Source: an uncultured Solirubrobacteraceae bacterium (GTDB lineage: Bacteria; Actinomycetota; Thermoleophilia; Solirubrobacterales; Solirubrobacteraceae). From it: a stretch of DNA of 8,949 nucleotides. Below, in pieces: positions 5,515-8,949 of the stretch (position 1 is the first letter of the stretch; each line of letters starts with the position of its first letter). The stretch covers positions 1 to 8,949 of the forward strand of contig CATPBV010000177.1 of assembly GCA_955652345.1 (NCBI GenBank), given 5' to 3'. Position numbers and translations under genes: made by a program. The notes below the pieces were generated by a model, which saw nothing but the letters and a program-made list of their open reading frames with translations, was not told the DNA's origin and did not search any database.

Positions 5515-5904
5515 GTGAGTGCCACGGCAAGCAAGATCGGCGCGATCGGCCTGGTGAGCGTCCCGTCGACGGACCAGGATCGATCGATCGAGTTCTACGA
5601 GTCGCTCGGTTTCGAGAAGCGGACCGACATTCCGTTCGGCGAGAAGTACCGCTGGGTGGAGGTGTACCCGCCGAGCGGACCGACCGGGATCGCCCTGGCG
5701 CCGCCGATGGAAGGTGGCCCGACCGGGGGCGTCCAGACCGGAATCATCCTGAACACCGACGACATCGACGGGGCGCACGGCCACCTGCGGTCGCTCGGCG
5801 TCGACGTAGACGCTGAAGTGGCGCGGATGGGCGACCCGGTGCCGCCGATGTTCTGGTTCCGCGATCCCGATGGAAACTCGCTGCTGATCGTCGAGCAGAG
5901 CTGA
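5515..5904 (+). CDS. VOC (glyoxalase/bleomycin-resistance fold) family protein
   Basis: This 129-residue single-domain VOC protein has two beta-alpha-beta-beta-beta modules. Module 1 is about 8-62 (IGAIGLVSVPSTDQDRSIEFYESLGFEKRTD...YRWVEVYPPSGPTGIALAPP). Module 2 is about 72-129 (TGIILNTDDIDGAHGHLRSLGVDV...FWFRDPDGNSLLIVEQS). The final Glu127 stands at the usual C-terminal metal-ligand position. The first ligand, normally His or Gln in the first strand, is not obvious, so metal binding and glyoxalase activity are doubtful. Related actinobacterial proteins are annotated only as VOC family. The start is GTG at 5515, with AAGGGAGG 6 nt upstream; an in-frame TTG at 5467 adds 16 unlike residues and is rejected. 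The gene is apparently monocistronic, and its ribosome site lies inside an inverted repeat. Confidence 0.92.
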   Translation: MSATASKIGAIGLVSVPSTDQDRSIEFYESLGFEKRTDIPFGEKYRWVEVYPPSGPTGIALAPPMEGGPTGGVQTGIILNTDDIDGAHGHLRSLGVDVDAEVARMGDPVPPMFWFRDPDGNSLLIVEQS

Positions 5905-5955
5905 CCGCCAGAGGTGCCGGCCCGTCCGGCGACCGCGATCGCGCTCCATGAGCAC

Positions 5956-5991
5956 GCGCCTCCGGCTCGCATCCCGCCGAGGCGGAGGCGC
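5956..5991 (+). terminator. Possible hairpin terminator after the VOC gene
   Basis: GCGCCTCCG (5956-5964) pairs perfectly with CGGAGGCGC (5983-5991) around an 18-nt loop, starting 52 nt after the VOC stop. No T-run follows. Position and strength fit a factor-assisted terminator, but the call is tentative. Confidence 0.35.
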
Positions 5992-6086
5992 CCGCTCGAT
6001 CGCATCCGCGAGAGCGGTCGGGGTAGACATCCCGGCTAGGCCAGAGAGACCGGAGCACTCCTCTGCGAATGCGGGAGGATTCAGCC

Positions 6087-6380
6087 ATGAGCAGGAGATC
6101 CCGGCTCGCGGCGTTCGGCTCGGCAGGTGTGCTCGTCGTCGGGGGAGCGGTGTGCGCCGTCGTGATCGGCGGCGGGACGGGCCAGCTCCTGGCGCTGGCG
6201 CTGATCGGGGTGGGGCTTATAGCGCTTACCAGCCTCGTGTTCCTCGAGGTTGGGCTGAGCGAGGACCGCGAGCGTGCACGCGAACTCGCCACCACCGCGC
6301 GCAAGAGGGCTGGACGCCCGAGACCAGCTGAGCGCGGGAGGCTCGAGAGGTCCCGCGGACAGCGCCGCCGCCTCAGATGA
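6087..6380 (+). CDS. Small two-helix membrane protein with a basic C-terminal tail
   Basis: This is a 97-residue inner-membrane protein of unknown function. The ATG at 6087 follows GGAGG (6074-6078) at 8 nt; an in-frame ATG at 6069 is less likely because that ribosome site would then lie within the coding region. Two hydrophobic helices are visible, about 7-28 (LAAFGSAGVLVVGGAVCAVVIGG) and 33-56 (QLLALALIGVGLIALTSLVFLEVG). They are joined by a short glycine turn and followed by the acidic-basic segment LSEDRERARE and a strongly Arg-rich tail to the end. The basic N-terminus and tail put both ends in the cytoplasm. I recognise the helix 2/VGLSEDRERARE pattern from other actinobacterial hypothetical proteins, but no role is known. 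The stop codon lies 9 nt from that of the convergent permease gene. Confidence 0.82.
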   Translation: MSRRSRLAAFGSAGVLVVGGAVCAVVIGGGTGQLLALALIGVGLIALTSLVFLEVGLSEDRERARELATTARKRAGRPRPAERGRLERSRGQRRRLR

Positions 6381-6389
6381 ACCGCTGAC

Positions 6390-8030
6390 TTACTCGGGCG
6401 GCAGCTCCCGCATCGCCATGCTGAGGTCGATCTGGTTGCGTCGCCTGCGCAGGTCCCGGGCGATCATGTAGATCACCGGTCCGGCTCCGAGCACGACCAC
6501 GAGCGTCGTGATCGATTGCGCATTGAACTTGCCGTACACGCTCGGGTGCACGACTATCTCGATCACCGTGAACAGGGCAAGTGCGGTGGTCGCACCTCCG
6601 ATCCACGTGATCACCGGAATGCCGAGCCAGCGCTCCAGATCGGTGGCGCCCGGCCGGCGCACCAGATCCGGCCTCCTCAGTGGCAGGAACGTGGCCGCCA
6701 CGCCGCCCGCAAGCAGGATGAGCGCGAAGAACAGGCTCTCGAGCGCGACGATGTTCGAGAGGTTCGCGTAGGTGGTGAGGATGCAGAAGGCGATGCCCAC
6801 CGCCACCACGATCCAGATAGCCAGCGTAGGCGCGTGGTTGCGCTCGCTCACCTTCGCGACCTTTACCGGCAGCAGCCGGTCGAACGCAAGCGCAAAAAGA
6901 ACTCGCGTCGTCACCGCGACGAAGGCAAGGTTGACGGCGATCTCGGCGACCGGTACGGCGACGCCGAACAGGATTTTGCTGATCGGATCGCCCGACAGGA
7001 TGAGCCCGTAGCCGAGGCCTCCAGCCTGCGAGCTCAGGGCGGTGATCCCGGCGTATGCCGTCGGGCTGCTGGCGCCGAGGTTCGCCTGCGCCTGCATGAA
7101 GTGCAGTCCCGCGGTGTGGCGAAGCAGCGCCCAGACTCCGACCCACACCACGACCAGGGTCGCGATGCTGATCGCCGATGCGTACAGATACGTCCTCCCC
7201 GGGCGTCTCAGCTCGCCACCGACGTAGTACGAGTACAGAACGCCGTTGTAGTTGAGCACCATGAACGGGATGATCGCGATCATCGATGCGAGTGCCGTGC
7301 CATATACGACGCCGTTGGACTTACCCAGCGAGATCAGCGCCTGATACGCCCCCGGGTGGTGCGCGTAGCGTGCGAATGCAGCCACGAAGTCGCTGTGCGA
7401 GTGATCGGCCAGGAGCAGCGCGAGCACCAGGAACGCCAACAGCTGGACGCCGATCAGGCACAAGATGACCTGGGCCAGCCTCTTCAGCGAGAACAGGGAG
7501 GCGAGCGCCACGATCACCATCACCGCGATGCTGATCCCTGCGATCCATCCGTTCGTGGTCACGTCGTTGGCGGCGTTCGCAATCGATGAGCTGCTGAACG
7601 CCGACCCGAGCGCCGTCAGCATGAACGGCGTGTACGTTGCGGCGAAGTGAGCGTTCGCGGCGAGCACGTATGTGAACACGACCGCGATACCGATGCCCGC
7701 CACCGAGCCGACCACCGGCGAGACGATGCGCGATAGGAAGACGTACTCGCCCCCAGCGCGCGGGATCGCCTCCAGCAGGTGGCGGTAGGCGAACATCGCG
7801 ACGGTCCAGATGAACGCCGCCGCCAGCAGCGGCAGGTACATCTCGGCCTTGCTGAAGGCGGTCAGCCCGGCGTTGAAGTTGATGAAGGTGTTGACCACCG
7901 CCACCGAGGCCAGCGAGATGCCGACGGCCGCCGGAACCCCCAGCTCTCGGACGAGACCAGACGCCTGGCGGGTGAAGAGCCCCCTCTCAGCCTGGGCAGC
8001 GTCTGAGGTCGGTACGGGTGCAGTGCTCAT
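6390..8030 (-). CDS. APC-superfamily amino acid permease
   Basis: A complete 546-residue integral membrane transporter of the amino acid-polyamine-organocation superfamily, expected to carry amino acids or amines by proton or sodium symport or by exchange. About twelve hydrophobic helices can be traced, the first around 31-51 and the last around 506-524. The family signature after helix 2 is present (IPRAGGEYVFLSR, 89-101). GGELRRPGRT (271-280) matches the conserved Glu-x-x-x-Pro loop after helix 6, and SERNHAPTLAIW (395-406) matches the loop after helix 8. Both tails are hydrophilic; the C-terminal one is basic then acidic (RRRRNQIDLSMAMRELPPE). The ATG at 8030 is preceded by GGGAGGGAG. The gene is apparently monocistronic and divergent from the SQR-like oxidoreductase. 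A promoter and palindrome lie just upstream. The substrate cannot be told from sequence. Confidence 0.93.
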   Translation of the reverse strand: MSTAPVPTSDAAQAERGLFTRQASGLVRELGVPAAVGISLASVAVVNTFINFNAGLTAFSKAEMYLPLLAAAFIWTVAMFAYRHLLEAIPRAGGEYVFLSRIVSPVVGSVAGIGIAVVFTYVLAANAHFAATYTPFMLTALGSAFSSSSIANAANDVTTNGWIAGISIAVMVIVALASLFSLKRLAQVILCLIGVQLLAFLVLALLLADHSHSDFVAAFARYAHHPGAYQALISLGKSNGVVYGTALASMIAIIPFMVLNYNGVLYSYYVGGELRRPGRTYLYASAISIATLVVVWVGVWALLRHTAGLHFMQAQANLGASSPTAYAGITALSSQAGGLGYGLILSGDPISKILFGVAVPVAEIAVNLAFVAVTTRVLFALAFDRLLPVKVAKVSERNHAPTLAIWIVVAVGIAFCILTTYANLSNIVALESLFFALILLAGGVAATFLPLRRPDLVRRPGATDLERWLGIPVITWIGGATTALALFTVIEIVVHPSVYGKFNAQSITTLVVVLGAGPVIYMIARDLRRRRNQIDLSMAMRELPPE

Positions 8031-8052
8031 GCAGCTCCCTCCCCACGGACTG

Positions 8053-8064
8053 TGGAACGTTCCA
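8053..8064. promoter_or_regulatory. Perfect 12-bp palindrome, candidate operator of the permease
   Basis: TGGAACGTTCCA is a perfect palindrome 23 nt before the permease start codon. It lies just downstream of the proposed -10, where a bound repressor dimer would block transcription. The binding protein is unknown. Confidence 0.45.
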
Positions 8065-8069
8065 ACGGC

Positions 8070-8098
8070 AACCTACCATCGGCTTGTGCCGTTTGCAA
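8070..8098 (-). promoter_or_regulatory. Candidate promoter of the APC permease
   Basis: On the minus strand TTGCAA (8098-8093, four of six matches to TTGACA) is followed after exactly 17 nt by TAGGTT (8075-8070, three of six to TATAAT). Transcription would begin close to the palindrome at 8053-8064, giving a leader of about 30-35 nt that contains the ribosome site. Confidence 0.4.
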
Positions 8099-8175
8099 CC
8101 TTCGCACTGCGTGACTCACCGGGTCGGCGCAGCCGGGGGCTTGGCATGCGCTGGGCCAGCGGATAGCTTCCCTAC

Positions 8176-8949
8176 GTGCGCGTTCTCGTGCTTGGAGCTG
8201 GGTTCGGTGGCCTCGAGCTGACCACCAAGCTGTCGGAGGAGTTCGGCGATGGCGTAGACATAGTCCTGATCGATCAGGGCGACGCATTCGTATTCGGCTT
8301 CTCGAAGCTCGATGTGATGTTCGGGCGTGCCGTTCCTGCTGGGGTCCGGCACCCTTACCGGGACGTTGTCAAGCCCGGAGTGACGTTCGTTCAGGCCACC
8401 GTGCGGTCGATAGATCCGGTCGCCAAGCGCGTCGAGACCGACGCTGGTCCGTTCGAGGGCGACATCCTGGTGGTCGCCCTCGGCGCCGATCTGGACCCGC
8501 CCGCCACGCCCGGGCTGCTGGAGGGAGGCCACGAGTTCTACACGGTGGGCGGCGCCTTCGAGGCGCGCGAGGTGCTGACTCGGTTCGAGGGTGGCCGTGT
8601 GATCATCGGGGTCCTCTCGACGCCGTTCAAGTGCCCGCCTGCCCCGAGCGAGACGGCGCTGCTACTGCACGAGAACCTCGTCCGGCGGGACCTCTGGGAC
8701 CGTTCAGAGATCGCGCTCGTCATCGATTTCCCCCGGCCGATTCCCCCATCCCCCGACGCATCGGCGGTGCTGGTCGACGCGTTCGCCGAGCGGGGAATCG
8801 AATGGCACCCGCGGCGGGAGGTGTGCGAGCTCGATCCGTCGCGCAATGTGGCGATCCTCCGCGACGGCGGCGAGATGCCCTACGACCTATTCCTCGCGGT
8901 TCCCGTCCACCGGGCGCCGACCGTGGTCGTGGAGTCAGGGATGACGGTC
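8176..8949 (+). CDS. SQR-like FAD-dependent oxidoreductase, 3'-truncated by the window edge
   Basis: The first 258 residues of a flavoprotein in the pyridine nucleotide-disulphide oxidoreductase superfamily; the frame is open to the end. The N-terminal Rossmann motif MRVLVLGAGFGGLE (GxGxxG at 7-12) binds FAD, with Asp33 closing the second strand. The ATG-like loop VALGADLDP at 100-108 is the second FAD contact. The segment VLSTPFKCPPAPSE (146-159) is typical of sulfide:quinone oxidoreductase and flavocytochrome c sulfide dehydrogenase relatives, with Cys153 at the place of a redox-active cysteine. The other SQR cysteine would lie beyond the window, so true sulfide oxidation is undecided; many relatives are annotated simply as NAD(P)/FAD oxidoreductases. 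The GTG at 8176 is the only sensible start. No Shine-Dalgarno is seen, but TAGCTT (8164-8169) could be a -10 for a leaderless mRNA. Confidence 0.88.
   Translation, partial: MRVLVLGAGFGGLELTTKLSEEFGDGVDIVLIDQGDAFVFGFSKLDVMFGRAVPAGVRHPYRDVVKPGVTFVQATVRSIDPVAKRVETDAGPFEGDILVVALGADLDPPATPGLLEGGHEFYTVGGAFEAREVLTRFEGGRVIIGVLSTPFKCPPAPSETALLLHENLVRRDLWDRSEIALVIDFPRPIPPSPDASAVLVDAFAERGIEWHPRREVCELDPSRNVAILRDGGEMPYDLFLAVPVHRAPTVVVESGMTV

Noticed and set aside
6516..7589. 357-codon plus-strand frame opposite the permease
   Set aside because: It is extremely Arg/Asp/His-rich, the antisense image of a hydrophobic membrane protein.

Overview
This is a high-GC window with gene density, codon use and protein families typical of Actinomycetota. 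The tRNA-Glu lacks an encoded CCA. There is also a remnant of an Ig-like repeat of the kind common in secreted proteins of Thermoleophilia (Solirubrobacterales/Gaiellales). Placement in Thermoleophilia is an inference from family resemblance, not something shown directly.

Layout. Positions 1-353 hold the 3' end of a cupin protein. About 580 nt without a convincing gene follow, containing a striking 20-bp hairpin at 664-710. A tRNA-Glu(UUC) on the minus strand (932-1004) is divergent from a tandem-GNAT acetyltransferase (1104-1991). After a 312-nt leader comes a secreted, His-rich protein built of four DUF5666-like beta repeats (2304-3359). Its hairpin terminator and that of the convergent GST gene share the 3360-3464 gap. 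The minus-strand pair 4430->4077 (small GNAT-like protein) and 4061->3465 (glutathione S-transferase family) forms a two-gene operon. It is divergent from a CGNR zinc-finger regulator (4513-5091), with a short shared promoter region at 4431-4512. Positions 5135-5476 (minus) carry a start-less remnant of an Ig-like domain. A VOC/glyoxalase-fold protein (5515-5904) follows, whose Shine-Dalgarno lies in a perfect 11-bp inverted repeat. Then comes a small two-helix membrane protein (6087-6380), convergent with an APC-family amino acid permease (8030->6390). The permease promoter carries a perfect 12-bp palindrome. The window ends inside an SQR-like FAD oxidoreductase (8176 onwards).

How the genes fit together. 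There is no large biosynthetic or defence operon here; most genes are monocistronic housekeeping or accessory functions. The clearest functional unit is the CGNR regulator facing the GNAT-like/GST operon. A regulator of that pair, or of itself, through the shared region is plausible but unproven. I did not find a convincing undescribed multi-gene system. The most interesting items are the SD-sequestering inverted repeat before the VOC gene, the intact-looking but start-less Ig-like frame, the 20-bp orphan hairpin, and the His-rich DUF5666 repeat protein.
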